This document shows, one piece after another, positions 16,144-22,831 of a stretch of 38,561 bases of DNA. A program made the translations under genes and the position numbers. The notes below the pieces were generated by a model. The model was not told the origin of the DNA and ran no database searches. It saw nothing but the letters and a program-made list of their open reading frames with translations. Positions within the stretch are counted from its first letter, which is position 1. The number at the start of each line of letters is the position of its first letter. The DNA is from Streptomyces alkaliterrae (GTDB lineage: Bacteria; Actinomycetota; Actinomycetes; Streptomycetales; Streptomycetaceae): assembly GCF_007097205.2 (NCBI RefSeq), contig NZ_VJYK02000011.1, positions 1-38,561 on the forward strand. The letters run 5' to 3'.

Positions 16144-17640
16144 ATGGGCGAGAAGGTTGCCGCCGAGGCGTTCGGCCCGGCGGAACGGCGGCGCTACGGG
16201 GAGAAGCTGCACCGGTGTCTGGAGGCGCTGGACCGGTTGCTGGCCGAGCGGCGCTTCGACCGGCCGCGGAACCTGATGGGGCTGGAGATCGAATTGAATC
16301 TCGCCGACGCCGACGGGATGCCCCGGATGAAGAACGCCCAGGTGCTCGACCGCATCGGGAGCCAGGATTTCCAGACGGAACTCGGGCAGTTCAACCTGGA
16401 GGTGAATATCCTCCCGCATCCGCTGACCGGGCGAGTACTGGACCAACTGGCTGAGGAACTCCGCACCGGACTGGCGTACGCGGACCGAAAGGCCGGCGAG
16501 GTCGCCGCCGGCATCGTGATGATCGGCATTCTTCCCACCCTCACCGGGGAGGACCTGGTGGCGGCCAACCTCTCCGCCGCCGACCGGTACACCCTGCTCA
16601 ACGAGCAGATCATGGCCGCCAGGGGCGAGGAGATCGTGCTGGACATCGAGGGTGTGGAGCGGCTGCGCTACGTGGCCGGCTCGATCGCCCCGGAGGCCGC
16701 CTGCACCTCGGTGCAGCTGCACCTCCAGGTGACCCCGGCGCGCTTCCCCGGCGTGTGGAACGCCGCCCAGGCCGCCGCGGCCGTTCAGGTGGCGGTGGGC
16801 GCGAACTCGCCGTTCGTCTTCGGGCGGGAGCTGTGGCGCGAGTCCCGGGTGCCGCTGTTCCTCCAGTCGACGGACTCACGGCCGCCGCAGTTCCGCGACC
16901 AGGGGGTGCGGCCGCGCACCTGGTTCGGCGAGCGGTGGATCAGCTCCGCGTACGACCTCTTCGAGGAGAACGTGCGCTACTTCCCGGCGCTGATCCCGAT
17001 CCGCGACGAGGAGGACCCGCTCGAGGTGCTGGACGGCGGCGGCGTGCCCTCGCTCGCCGAACTCGTCCTGCACAACGGCACGGTCTACCGCTGGAACCGG
17101 CCCGTGTACGGCGTCGCGGACGGGGTGCCGCATCTGCGGGTGGAGAACCGGGTGCTGCCGGCCGGGCCGACCGTGACCGACGTGCTCGCGAACACCGCGT
17201 TCTACTACGGCCTGGTCCGCGCGCTGGCCGACGACCCCAGACCGGTGTGGACGCGGATGCCGTTCGAGCGGGCGGCGGAGAACTTCGACACCGCCTGCCG
17301 GCACGGCGTCGACGCCCGGCTGAGCTGGCCGCGCTCGGGGCGCGGTGGCGGACTGGCCACGCTGCCGGTGGAGCGTCTGGTCCGCGACGAGCTGCTGCCG
17401 GCGGCCGCGGCGGGCCTGGACGCCTGGGGGGTGGAGCCCGGCGACCGGGACCGCTACCTGGGCGTCATCGAGCAGCGCTGCGCGCGGCGGACCAACGGTG
17501 CCTCCTGGCAGGCCGCCGCCTACCACCGCGCCCGCGAGGGAGGGCTCGACCGGGAGAAGGCGCTGGCCGCGACCGTCCGCGCGTACTGCGAGCTGGCCCG
17601 CACCGGAGAGCCCGTGCACACCTGGCCGCCCGGCCCCTGA
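16144..17640 (+). CDS. Glutamate-cysteine ligase family protein (GCS2-like)
   Basis: A 498-aa ATP-dependent carboxylate-amine ligase-like protein. Family signs are LMGLEIELNLADADG (about 43-57), FQTELGQFNLEVNILPHPL (about 78-96), TSVQLHLQV (about 188-196) and LRVENRVLPAGPT (about 330-342), the strand and metal/ATP-site pattern of GCS2 proteins. The usual reaction of the superfamily is gamma-glutamylcysteine synthesis. Actinobacteria use mycothiol and ergothioneine, so the real substrate may differ. It is longer than EgtA and no ergothioneine genes are nearby, so substrate identity is unknown. The start has GAGGAGGGG about 9 nt upstream (16127-16135). Confidence 0.8.
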   Translation: MGEKVAAEAFGPAERRRYGEKLHRCLEALDRLLAERRFDRPRNLMGLEIELNLADADGMPRMKNAQVLDRIGSQDFQTELGQFNLEVNILPHPLTGRVLDQLAEELRTGLAYADRKAGEVAAGIVMIGILPTLTGEDLVAANLSAADRYTLLNEQIMAARGEEIVLDIEGVERLRYVAGSIAPEAACTSVQLHLQVTPARFPGVWNAAQAAAAVQVAVGANSPFVFGRELWRESRVPLFLQSTDSRPPQFRDQGVRPRTWFGERWISSAYDLFEENVRYFPALIPIRDEEDPLEVLDGGGVPSLAELVLHNGTVYRWNRPVYGVADGVPHLRVENRVLPAGPTVTDVLANTAFYYGLVRALADDPRPVWTRMPFERAAENFDTACRHGVDARLSWPRSGRGGGLATLPVERLVRDELLPAAAAGLDAWGVEPGDRDRYLGVIEQRCARRTNGASWQAAAYHRAREGGLDREKALAATVRAYCELARTGEPVHTWPPGP

Positions 17641-17759
17641 CGCGCGGGTCGCCCGGACCACCGTCCGCCGGGTACGGCAAGCTTGGGGCTGCCGCACCCG
17701 GCGGACTCCCGGTGGACGTCCCCGGCGGCGGACGGCGGTGTGAGCGACGGGAGGCGGGT

Positions 17760-18575
17760 GTGCGGCCGGTGTTCAAGGACGGCGGATCGGTGGGGGCGGG
17801 AGCGGAACCGGTGCCGGCCGGGCCGACGCCGCGCACCCTGCGCAACGAGGCGCTGCTGGTGCTCGCCCTCTCGCTGGGGGCCAGCGCGCTCGCCGCGCTG
17901 ATCAGCTTCACCGGTGCGCTGACCCGCCCCGGCGGGCTCAGCGACCAGGCGGCCAACCTGAACCGCTCGCTCGCCCCCGACCGGCCCTGGCTCGACCTCG
18001 CCTGGCAGCTCTTCGGTATCGCCACCGCCCTGGTGCCGGTACTCCTGGTGCTGCACCTGCTGGGCAGGGAGGGCGCCGGCCCCCGCGCGATCGGCTTCGA
18101 CCTGCGGCGGCCCGGCTTCGACCTCGGTCGGGGCGCGCTGCTCGCCGCCGGCATCGGCGGCAGCGGCCTGCTGCTGTATCTGGGCGCCCGGGAGGCGGGG
18201 CTGAACCTCACCGTCGTGCCGGAGTCGCTGCCCGAGGTCTGGTGGAAGTATCCGGTGCTCGTCCTCTCCGCGGTGCAGAACTCCGTGCTGGAGGAGGTCA
18301 TCGTCGTCGGCTACCTGCTGCGCCGGCTCGACCAGTTGGGCTGGGGCGCCGGTGCCGCGATGGCCGCGAGCGCCGTACTCCGCGGCCTCTACCACCTCTA
18401 CCAGGGCATCGGCGGCCTGGTGGGCAACATGGTGATGGGTGTGATCTTCGTCTGGCTCTACCGGCGGTGGGGCAGGGTGGGGCCGCTTGTCGCGGCCCAC
18501 GCCCTGATCGACATCGTCGCCTTCCTCGGCTACGGCCTGCTCGCCGGGAAGGTGGGCTGGCTGCCGACCGTGTGA
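17760..18575 (+). CDS. CPBP-family intramembrane protease-like protein
   Basis: A 271-aa membrane protein with about seven hydrophobic helices after a 30-residue polar N-terminus. CPBP (Abi, Rce1-like) motifs: motif 1 EEVIVVGYL (E178, E179), motif 2 LRGLYHLYQG (H212), motif 3 HALID (H247, D251). In most members motif 1 is EExxxR; here Val replaces the Arg. The glutamate and histidine ligands remain, so catalysis is possible. Bacterial substrates are generally unknown. GTG 17760 has GGAGG 5 nt upstream; the open frame extends further upstream only as an overlap with the previous gene. It is 119 bp after the ligase gene and may share its transcript. It converges on phzF with a 25-bp gap and no visible terminator. 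Confidence 0.82.
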   Translation: MRPVFKDGGSVGAGAEPVPAGPTPRTLRNEALLVLALSLGASALAALISFTGALTRPGGLSDQAANLNRSLAPDRPWLDLAWQLFGIATALVPVLLVLHLLGREGAGPRAIGFDLRRPGFDLGRGALLAAGIGGSGLLLYLGAREAGLNLTVVPESLPEVWWKYPVLVLSAVQNSVLEEVIVVGYLLRRLDQLGWGAGAAMAASAVLRGLYHLYQGIGGLVGNMVMGVIFVWLYRRWGRVGPLVAAHALIDIVAFLGYGLLAGKVGWLPTV

Positions 18576-18600
18576 CCCGGCCGGGGCCTCGCGAAGAGAG

Positions 18601-19428
18601 TCAGCCCGCGAGCGGGACCAGCAGGTCGCCCTCGATGACGGTGACGGCGGAACCGCGCAGCAACGTGCGGTCGCCGCGCACCTCGGTGCGCACCAGACCG
18701 GTACGCGCCGACGCCTGAAGCCCGGTCAGGCTGTTCCGGCCGAGCCGCTGCGACCAGAAGGGCGCGAGGGCGGTGTGCGCGCTGCCGGTGACCGGGTCCT
18801 CGGCGATGCCCACGGCGGGGAAGAAGCACCGGGAGACGTAGTCGTGGCCCGCGGCGTCCTCGGCGGCGCGGGCGGTGACGATCACGCCGCGGCCCCTGAG
18901 CCGGGCGAGCTGCCCGAGGTCGGGGTCCAGGGCGCGTACGCAGGCCTCGTCGGTGACCTCCACGAGCAGATCTCCCACGTTCTCACCGGTGTGGTGGACG
19001 GACAGGACCGGGGTGCCCAGCGCGGCGCGTGCCGCCTCGGGCAGTTCGGCGGGCCGCAGCGGAGCGGTGGGGAAGTCGAGCACCACCGAGCCGTCGTCCC
19101 GCGCCTCGGCACCCAGCACTCCGGAGAGCGTCGCGAAGCGCACCGGGCCGGACCGGCCGGTGGCGGTGCGGAGCACGTGCGCGGTGGCGAGTGTGGCGTG
19201 CCCGCACAGCCGCACCTCGGTGGTCGGGGTGAACCAGCGCAGCGCCCAGTCGGCCTCGGCGTGTCCGGGCAGGCGGTGGGCGAACGCCGTCTCGGACAGG
19301 TTGACCTCGGCGGCGAGGCGCTGGAGCGCGTCGTCCGGCGGGAAGCCGCCGCCGTCGAGCAGCACGACGGCCGCGGGGTTGCCGGCGAACGGGCGGTCGG
19401 TGAACGCGTCCACGTAACGGATCCTCAT
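18601..19428 (-). CDS. PhzF family isomerase
   Basis: A 275-aa protein of the PhzF/diaminopimelate-epimerase fold. Landmarks: VDAFTDRPFAGNPAAVVLL at the N-terminus, the catalytic glutamate E46 in NLSETAFAH, FTPTTEVRLCGHATLATAHV, and EDPVTGSAHTALAPFW in the C-terminal half. The enzyme in phenazine pathways isomerises trans-2,3-dihydro-3-hydroxyanthranilate. No phenazine genes are nearby and PhzF-like proteins are widespread, so the substrate is unknown. The ATG at 19428 follows TAGCGT at a leaderless distance. The length is normal for the family. Confidence 0.9.
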   Translation of the reverse strand: MRIRYVDAFTDRPFAGNPAAVVLLDGGGFPPDDALQRLAAEVNLSETAFAHRLPGHAEADWALRWFTPTTEVRLCGHATLATAHVLRTATGRSGPVRFATLSGVLGAEARDDGSVVLDFPTAPLRPAELPEAARAALGTPVLSVHHTGENVGDLLVEVTDEACVRALDPDLGQLARLRGRGVIVTARAAEDAAGHDYVSRCFFPAVGIAEDPVTGSAHTALAPFWSQRLGRNSLTGLQASARTGLVRTEVRGDRTLLRGSAVTVIEGDLLVPLAG

Positions 19429-19435
19429 GGCGGCG

Positions 19436-19441
19436 ACGCTA
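19436..19441 (-). promoter_or_regulatory. -10 element of the leaderless phzF-like gene
   Basis: On the minus strand TAGCGT (complement of 19436-19441) ends 7 nt before the ATG at 19428, and no Shine-Dalgarno sequence is present. No clear -35. Confidence 0.45.
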
Positions 19442-19514
19442 GGAGAGCGCCGTGCGGCGGCGACACGGCCAATCGCGTGGTCGTGGCCTCCTCCGGGCCG
19501 GCGGTGGCGGGGCG

Positions 19515-19730
19515 TCAGCCGACGTGCCATATCTCGGCCGCGTCGAAGGCGTCCGAGACCGGGGGAGAGGCGTGCGAGTCGGCGTCCTCGTGGCAGTGGA
19601 AGGCGGACCAGAACACGTCCCCCGGGAGCGCGTCCCCGGGCGCGTACACGCGGTAGACGAACTGGCGCCCGTCCGGCGACGGCAGCGCCACCATCCAGAC
19701 CTTCAGGCGGTGTTGCTCGCGGGTCGTCAA
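19515..19730 (-). CDS. Small hypothetical protein with TTG start
   Basis: A 71-aa protein of unknown function. TTG 19730 is chosen because a strong GGAGGAGGAG Shine-Dalgarno sequence lies 6 nt upstream on the minus strand; the first internal ATG (13 codons in) has none. Visible features are a basic start (TTREQHRLKVWMVALP), a beta-like middle (GRQFVYRVYAPGD), and an acidic aromatic end (AAEIWHVG). No signal or membrane segment. It lies upstream of phzF in the same direction, with an 86-bp gap, and is divergent from the first EamA gene. The function and even the family are not recognised. Confidence 0.62.
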   Translation of the reverse strand: MTTREQHRLKVWMVALPSPDGRQFVYRVYAPGDALPGDVFWSAFHCHEDADSHASPPVSDAFDAAEIWHVG

Positions 19731-19860
19731 GGCGGGCTCCTCCTCCGGCGGCCACGGGCGGATCAGGGGAGTAGACGAGCGGTGGGGGGGCCGGGGTTGC
19801 ACTCGCCCGGGTGGCCGGAGCGGGCGACGTCTCACACTCTGGATGACAGGTGCTAACGAC

Positions 19861-19895
19861 TCGACACTCATGTTGTGGCTGGGCATCATGGCCGG
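19861..19895 (+). promoter_or_regulatory. Leaderless promoter of the first EamA gene
   Basis: TCGACA (19861-19866), a 17-nt spacer and CATCAT (19884-19889), then 6 nt to ATG 19896. Both hexamers differ from consensus by one or two bases. The spacing predicts transcription starting at the ATG. Confidence 0.55.
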
Positions 19896-20939
19896 ATGCA
19901 CCAGAGCACCCCGTCGCCGGCCGCGCGTTCGCGCGTCGGCCTGATCCTGGCCCTGACCTCGGCACTCGCCTTCGGCGGCTCCGGAGTCGTGGCCAAACCA
20001 CTCATCGAGGCCGGACTCGCGCCGCTGCACGTCACCTGGCTCCGAGCCGCCGGCGCCGCCGTCCTGCTGCTGCCGCTGGCCTGGCGGTACCGGCGGCTGG
20101 TGTGGGAACGACCGGGCCTGCTGGCGGGCTTCGGTCTCTTTGCCGTGGCCGGCGTGCAGGCGTGCTACTTCGCGGCGATCTCCCGCATCCCCGTGGGCGT
20201 GGCGCTGCTCATCGAGTACCTCGGCCCGGCGCTGCTGCTCGGCTGGGTGCGCTTCGTGCAGCGCCGACCGGTCTCCCGCGCCGCCGGGGTGGGTGTGGTG
20301 CTCGCGGTGACGGGCCTGGCGTTCGTCGTGGAGATATGGGCCGGGCTGGGATTCGACGCCATCGGCATCCTGTTGGCGCTGGGCGCCGCCTTCTGCCAGG
20401 TCGGGTACTTCGTGCTCGCCGACCACGGCTCAGCCGGCGGAGAGGGCAAACCGCCGGCCGAGCCCGCCGGAGTCATCGCGTACGGCCTGCTGTTCGGAGC
20501 GCTGCTGCTGACCGTCGTCGCGCGGCCGTGGGGCATGGACTGGTCGGTCCTGGGCGGCTCTGCGTCGATGGACGGCCGCGAGGTGCCGGCGCTGCTGCTG
20601 CTCGGCTGGATCGTGCTGGTGGCGACGGTGGCCGCCTACCTCACCGGGGTGCTGGCGGTACGGCGGCTGTCGCCGCAGGTCGCCGGGGTCATCGCCTGTC
20701 TGGAGGCGGTCGTGGCGACGGTCCTGGCCTGGGTCGTGCTCGCCGAGCACCTGGGCGCGGCGCAGGTCGTCGGCGGCACGCTGGTACTCGCCGGTGCGCT
20801 GATCGCCCAGCGCTCCGCGCCCCGCCCGGCGGCCGGCGAGCCGGTCGCCGCGGGACCCGGCCCGCTGCCCGCGCCCACCGAGGAAGGCCCGCTGCCCGCG
20901 TCCACCGGGGACTTGCCGACGGCCGCGCGCCGTCCGTAG
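19896..20939 (+). CDS. EamA (DMT-superfamily) transporter, first copy
   Basis: A 347-aa transporter with ten hydrophobic helices arranged as two EamA repeats: about 14-145, then 160-300. It is likely an exporter of amino acids, metabolites or drugs; the substrate cannot be read. Typical marks are SALAFGGSGVVAKPLIEAG in repeat 1 and ACLEAVVATVLAWVVLAEHLG near the end of repeat 2. The last 45 residues are a Pro/Ala-rich tail. ATG 19896 is preferred to the ATG at 19875, which would lie between the promoter elements. The 3' end of the gene contains the promoter of the downstream leader peptide, so the two EamA genes seem to be separate transcription units although adjacent and co-directional. Confidence 0.88.
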   Translation: MHQSTPSPAARSRVGLILALTSALAFGGSGVVAKPLIEAGLAPLHVTWLRAAGAAVLLLPLAWRYRRLVWERPGLLAGFGLFAVAGVQACYFAAISRIPVGVALLIEYLGPALLLGWVRFVQRRPVSRAAGVGVVLAVTGLAFVVEIWAGLGFDAIGILLALGAAFCQVGYFVLADHGSAGGEGKPPAEPAGVIAYGLLFGALLLTVVARPWGMDWSVLGGSASMDGREVPALLLLGWIVLVATVAAYLTGVLAVRRLSPQVAGVIACLEAVVATVLAWVVLAEHLGAAQVVGGTLVLAGALIAQRSAPRPAAGEPVAAGPGPLPAPTEEGPLPASTGDLPTAARRP

Positions 20940-20942
20940 GGT
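20913..20942 (+). promoter_or_regulatory. Promoter for the leader peptide and second EamA gene
   Basis: TTGCCG (20913-20918), an 18-nt spacer and TAGGGT (20937-20942) lie inside and across the stop codon of the upstream EamA gene. The -10 ends 7 nt before the ATG at 20950, the leaderless arrangement seen elsewhere in the window. Confidence 0.55.
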
Positions 20943-20949
20943 TGCCGCC

Positions 20950-20985
20950 ATGCTCCAGACAGTGCTTCCGCCGCCCGCCGCGTAG
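20950..20985 (+). CDS. Putative 11-aa leader peptide MLQTVLPPPAA
   Basis: A 12-codon frame (ATG ... TAG) begins 7 nt after a -10 hexamer and needs no Shine-Dalgarno sequence. It encodes MLQTVLPPPAA; the three consecutive prolines are a known ribosome-stalling context, relieved by EF-P. The last codons form the left arm of a small hairpin (CCCGCC 20974-20979 with GGCGGG 20986-20991). Beyond it, TCAGGAGGA (20996-21004) can pair with TCCTCCCTGA (21078-21087) with one bulge, 15 nt before the next ATG. The layout resembles attenuation by a translated leader before a transporter. Too short for ordinary gene finders; whether it is translated is an inference. Confidence 0.45.
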   Translation: MLQTVLPPPAA

Positions 20986-20995
20986 GGCGGGCCCC

Positions 20996-21087
20996 TCAGG
21001 AGGATCGAGCCGACGGCCGACACCGGTCGCTCGGCCGGTCGCCGTCGCCCGCCCACGGGACACGCGACCCTCTTCACTCCTCCCTGA
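20996..21087 (+). promoter_or_regulatory. Structured leader between leader peptide and second EamA gene
   Basis: A 117-nt untranslated stretch. TCAGGAGGA at 20996-21004 looks like a Shine-Dalgarno sequence with no start codon after it. It is complementary to TCCTCCCTGA at 21078-21087, giving a long-range pairing with one bulged base. Such pairing could switch with the hairpin at the end of the leader ORF. This is inference from complementarity. Confidence 0.35.
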
Positions 21088-21102
21088 TTCGCGGAGCACT
21101 CC

Positions 21103-22176
21103 ATGAAGCTCGACCACAAACCCGCCCTGCCCGTGGGCCGGGGCCTGTCCTACGTCCTGATCGCCGCCATCGCCTGGGGCACGGCCGGCGCGGCGGCGGC
21201 CGTCCTGTTCGACACCAGCGGCCTGGGTCCGGTGGCGCTCACCTTCTGGCGCACGGCGGGCGGGCTGCTCCTGCTGGCGCCGCTCCTGCTGCTGCGGGCC
21301 CGTCGCGGTCGGCGCGGTGCCGGGCGGTCCGCCGGGTCCGGGCGTCCGCTCTCCTGCCGGGTCCGGCTGGGCCGCGCCCTGGCCACCGGAATGAGCCTGA
21401 CGGTCTTCCAGACCGCCTACTTCGGCGCCGTCCACGCCACCGGCCTGGCGGTGGCCACCGTGGTCACCCTCGGCGCCGGACCTGTCCTCATCGCACTGGG
21501 CGGGCGGCTGTGGATGGCCGAACGGCTGGGCCGGGGCGGCGCCCTGGCGGTGGCGGGCGCCGTGACGGGCCTGGCCGTCCTCGTCCTGGGCGGCGCCGAC
21601 GGCTCCGGCACGGTCGTCCCGCTCGGCGTCGGCTACGCCCTGCTCTCCGCCCTCGGCTACAGCGCCATGACCCTCCAGGCCAGGCACCGCGCCCGGGCCG
21701 GCGAGCACGTCGACTCGCTGGGCGCGACGATCTCCTCGTTCGCGGTCGGCGCCGTGCTGCTGCTTCCCGCGGCGATGTGGGAGGGACTGTGGCCGGTGTC
21801 GGCGGAACTCGGCGACTGGCTGCCGATGATGGTCTACCTGGCGGCCGTGCCGACCGCGCTGGCCTACGGCCTGTACTTCACCGGCCTGGTCGCGGTACGG
21901 GCGGCGACGGCGGCGGTGATCGCGCTGATCGAGCCGGTGACCGCCGCGGTGCTGGCCGTCGTCCTGCTCGGGGAGCACCTGACGGCCACCACCGTGGCCG
22001 GCACGACCGTGCTGCTCACGGCGGTGGCGGCGCTGGTGGTGGCCGAGTCGCGGTCAGGGGCGGGCGTATCCCGTCAGGTAGCCGGGGGCGGTGATCGCCG
22101 GGTCGAGGTCCTCGGCGGGGCGCAGCGGCCCGTAGGACTCGCGGACCGGGAGGACACCGCTCCAGTGCAGGAGTGA
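21103..22176 (+). CDS. EamA (DMT-superfamily) transporter, second copy
   Basis: A 357-aa membrane transporter with two EamA repeats (about 15-150 and 170-300). Landmarks are [16 protein letters not shown], a Tyr/Phe segment [20 protein letters not shown], and [20 protein letters not shown] near the end. Substrate unknown; related proteins export amino acids or drugs. GGAG lies 6 nt before ATG 21103. The last 41 codons are hydrophilic, unlike the family, and lie opposite the 3' end of the convergent PNPOx-like gene (overlap 22054-22176), as if an earlier stop had been lost. The long structured leader with a Pro-stalling peptide suggests its expression answers to translation stress. It shares only family-level similarity with the first EamA gene, so they are not a recent duplication. 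Confidence 0.88.
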   Translation: MKLDHKPALPVGRGLSYVLIAAIAWGTAGAAAAVLFDTSGLGPVALTFWRTAGGLLLLAPLLLLRARRGRRGAGRSAGSGRPLSCRVRLGRALATGMSLTVFQTAYFGAVHATGLAVATVVTLGAGPVLIALGGRLWMAERLGRGGALAVAGAVTGLAVLVLGGADGSGTVVPLGVGYALLSALGYSAMTLQARHRARAGEHVDSLGATISSFAVGAVLLLPAAMWEGLWPVSAELGDWLPMMVYLAAVPTALAYGLYFTGLVAVRAATAAVIALIEPVTAAVLAVVLLGEHLTATTVAGTTVLLTAVAALVVAESRSGAGVSRQVAGGGDRRVEVLGGAQRPVGLADREDTAPVQE

Positions 22177-22779
22177 CAGGTCCTCCGGTTCCTCGTTGGG
22201 GCCGCCCTGCCGGAGCTTCGCCGACACCTCGGCGAGGTCGAGCGCGAGCACCGCCGTGGCGGCCAGCTCCCTGGCGTTGCCGGGTCGGCAGTCCGCGGCC
22301 CTTCCGGGGATCACGTGGTCGACGAGCGCGTCCAGCACCTCCGCCTTGAGGTCGGGATCGGTGACCTGGCGGGCGGTGCCGTGCACCACCACGGACCGGT
22401 AGTTGACGGAGTGGTGGAAGGCGGACTTCGCCAGCACCAGCCCGTCGACGTGGGTGACCGTCACGCACACCGGGACGCCCGGGTCGCGCCGCCCGGCCAG
22501 CAGCGGGCGCGAACCGGTGGAGCCGTGCACGTAGAGGGTCTCGCCGATCCGCGCGTACAGGGTCGGCAGCACCACCGGCGCGCCGTCGCGCACAAAGCCG
22601 AGATGGCAGAGGTAGCCCTCGTCGAGTATCGCGTGCACGGTCTCCCGGTCGTACGCGGCGCGCTGCGGGGCGCGGCTGGGGACCGTGCGGTCGGTACGCG
22701 GGTACGAACCGGCGCGGACCGCGGGCGCGGCGTCTCCCGCGGGCACGGCGGCGGGGGTCGGCGAGGTGGTGTCGGACAT
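22054..22779 (-). CDS. Pyridoxamine 5'-phosphate oxidase family (FMN-binding split barrel) protein
   Basis: A 241-aa protein. A 40-residue disordered N-terminus (Ala/Pro-rich) is followed by the split-barrel: [20 protein letters not shown], then [31 protein letters not shown], and [14 protein letters not shown]. These are Pfam PNPOx-like marks, with residues for FMN binding; it is not a canonical PdxH. Members bind FMN, F420 or heme. It is divergent from a MocR-type PLP-binding regulator with a 45-bp gap containing operator repeats, so it is probably under MocR control. A link to vitamin B6 metabolism is plausible but unproven. AAGGAG lies 6-8 nt before the ATG. The 3' end overlaps the convergent EamA gene by 123 bp. 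Confidence 0.87.
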   Translation of the reverse strand: MSDTTSPTPAAVPAGDAAPAVRAGSYPRTDRTVPSRAPQRAAYDRETVHAILDEGYLCHLGFVRDGAPVVLPTLYARIGETLYVHGSTGSRPLLAGRRDPGVPVCVTVTHVDGLVLAKSAFHHSVNYRSVVVHGTARQVTDPDLKAEVLDALVDHVIPGRAADCRPGNARELAATAVLALDLAEVSAKLRQGGPNEEPEDLSLLHWSGVLPVRESYGPLRPAEDLDPAITAPGYLTGYARP

Positions 22780-22788
22780 GCCTTCTCC

Positions 22789-22817
22789 TTGCGGCGCTGT
22801 ATGTACTAGTGCATACT
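22789..22817 (+). promoter_or_regulatory. Leaderless promoter of the MocR gene
   Basis: TTGCGG (22789-22794), a 17-nt spacer and CATACT (22812-22817), then 7 nt to GTG 22825. The operator half-sites overlap the spacer, the -10 and the start codon, the expected layout for autoregulation. Confidence 0.6.
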
Positions 22818-22831
22818 TGATTATGTGCTAG
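22799..22831. promoter_or_regulatory. MocR-type operator: direct and inverted repeats
   Basis: TATGTACTAG (22800-22809) recurs as TATGTGCTAG (22822-22831), exactly 22 bp apart (two helix turns). An inverted copy, CTAGTGCATA (22806-22815), overlaps the first, so GTATGTACTAGTGCATAC is also a near-palindrome. MocR/PdxR/GabR regulators bind direct repeats with such spacing. The third half-site covers the regulator's own GTG start. Confidence 0.6.

Noticed and set aside
19896-22176. The two EamA genes as a recent tandem duplication or two-subunit SMR-like pair
   Set aside because: Their sequences differ throughout, each is full length with ten helices, and each has its own promoter.
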